Origin: Rhodoferax sp.
Lineage (GTDB): Bacteria; Pseudomonadota; Gammaproteobacteria; Burkholderiales; Burkholderiaceae
Direction: 5' to 3'
NCBI GenBank assembly: GCA_028292075.1
Contig: JAQGNA010000114.1
Span: forward strand, 1-5,490
Length of the DNA stretch: 5,490 bases
The notes under the pieces are model-generated. The model saw nothing but the letters and a program-made list of their open reading frames with translations, did no database searches and had not been told where the DNA came from. Position numbers and translations under genes: made by a program. Shown in pieces: positions 5,180 to 5,490 of this stretch. How positions within the stretch are numbered: position 1 is the first letter of the stretch; the number at the start of each line of letters is the position of its first letter.

Positions 5180-5490
5180 ATGGGTGCTTCCGACTTCGCC
5201 AACCTGCCCAACATCGGGGTGGACATCCGCCGCAAGGAGGACTACCGCTTCCTGACCGGCGCGGGCCAGTACACCGACGACATCGTGCTGGCCAACCAGG
5301 CGCATGCGGTGTTTGTGCGGTCTCCGCATGCGCATGCGCATGTGAGGAGCATCGACACTTCGGCGGCCAGGGCGGCACCGGGCGTGGTCGGCATCTTCGT
5401 GGGCACCGATGTGGCCGACGACAAGCTCAACGGCCTGCCGTGCGGCTGGCTCATCACCAGCACCAATGGCGAGCCGATGAAGGAGCCGCC
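5180..5490 (+). CDS. Molybdopterin-binding large subunit of the Mo hydroxylase (CoxL/XDH family), N-terminal part
   Basis: The frame is open to the right edge: 103 complete codons of a protein that in this family is usually about 750-800 residues. The start reads MGASDFANLPNIGVDIRRKE, followed by the typical opening of the aldehyde oxidase/xanthine dehydrogenase a/b hammerhead domain: DYRFLTGAGQYTDDI, FVRSPHAHAHV and APGVVGIFVGTDVA. The enzyme would hydroxylate a substrate with water at a molybdenum-cytosine-dinucleotide centre and pass electrons to the small subunit encoded just upstream. The active-site loop that separates true CO dehydrogenase (AYXCSFR) from other hydroxylases lies beyond the window, so the substrate class cannot be decided. 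A medium FAD subunit, if there is one, would have to lie further downstream or elsewhere, since none precedes the small subunit. Confidence 0.92.
   Translation, partial: MGASDFANLPNIGVDIRRKEDYRFLTGAGQYTDDIVLANQAHAVFVRSPHAHAHVRSIDTSAARAAPGVVGIFVGTDVADDKLNGLPCGWLITSTNGEPMKEP
5325..5344. repeat. Palindromic CATGCG hexamer repeat inside the large-subunit gene
   Basis: CATGCGCATGCGCATG (5327-5342) is a perfect 16-bp palindrome made of tandem CATGCG units. It sits in a 20-bp strictly alternating pyrimidine-purine run (5325-5344) and encodes PHAHAHV. The protein motif is family-typical, so the DNA pattern is probably a by-product of coding His-Ala repeats. Confidence 0.6.

Noticed and set aside
5325..5344. 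Alternating pyrimidine-purine palindrome as a possible Z-DNA or regulatory element
   Set aside because: It encodes the conserved SPHAHA-type motif of the large subunit, so coding constraint explains it. I kept it only as a low-level repeat.

Overview
The window is GC-rich DNA whose gene families and ribosome-binding-site style suggest a betaproteobacterium of the order Burkholderiales, probably Comamonadaceae. The main clues are a periplasmic Bug/TctC-type binding protein with no transporter genes beside it, an AtuA-family gene followed by its small partner, and CAGGAGACA-type leaders before start codons. This placement is inference from family knowledge; no species marker is present. All recognisable genes are on the + strand.

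Layout. (1) 1-595 is the 3' part of an AtuA-family (DUF1446) gene whose 5' end lies outside the window. It is interrupted at 230-232 by an in-frame TAA, although family-like sequence continues in the same frame on both sides. (2) 592-969 is the small AtuA-associated ferredoxin-fold-type protein, joined to the preceding frame by an ATGA overlap. (3) 1042-2076 is an exported Bug/TctC solute-binding protein. (4) 2077-2248 is a gap with a GC hairpin and three contiguous 11-bp direct repeats just upstream of the next gene. (5) 2249-4390 is a large lipoprotein of the alpha/beta hydrolase family (Abhydrolase_10 type) with a nine-glycine linker after its lipid-attachment cysteine. (6) 4391-4671 is a non-coding gap with several inverted repeats, including a clean ACTAGG-N6-CCTAGT dyad. 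(7) 4672-5145 is the small two-[2Fe-2S] subunit of a molybdenum hydroxylase of the CO dehydrogenase/xanthine dehydrogenase family. (8) From 5180 to the window end is the start of the large molybdopterin-binding subunit of the same enzyme.

The genes read as a catabolic neighbourhood. An envelope hydrolase and a periplasmic binding protein could handle an external organic compound. The AtuA pair belongs to a family linked to acyl-CoA or terpenoid breakdown. The Mo-hydroxylase would oxidise a substrate in the cytoplasm. The substrate cannot be read from this sequence, and whether the genes form one pathway is inference. The small and large Mo-hydroxylase genes are very probably one operon. The 281-bp gap with dyads suggests this operon has its own promoter, separate from the hydrolase gene.

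I see no mobile element, CRISPR array, RNA gene or clearly novel system. The points most worth checking are the nonsense codon in the AtuA-family gene, the phased 11-bp repeats before the hydrolase gene, and the operator-like dyads before the Mo-hydroxylase genes.
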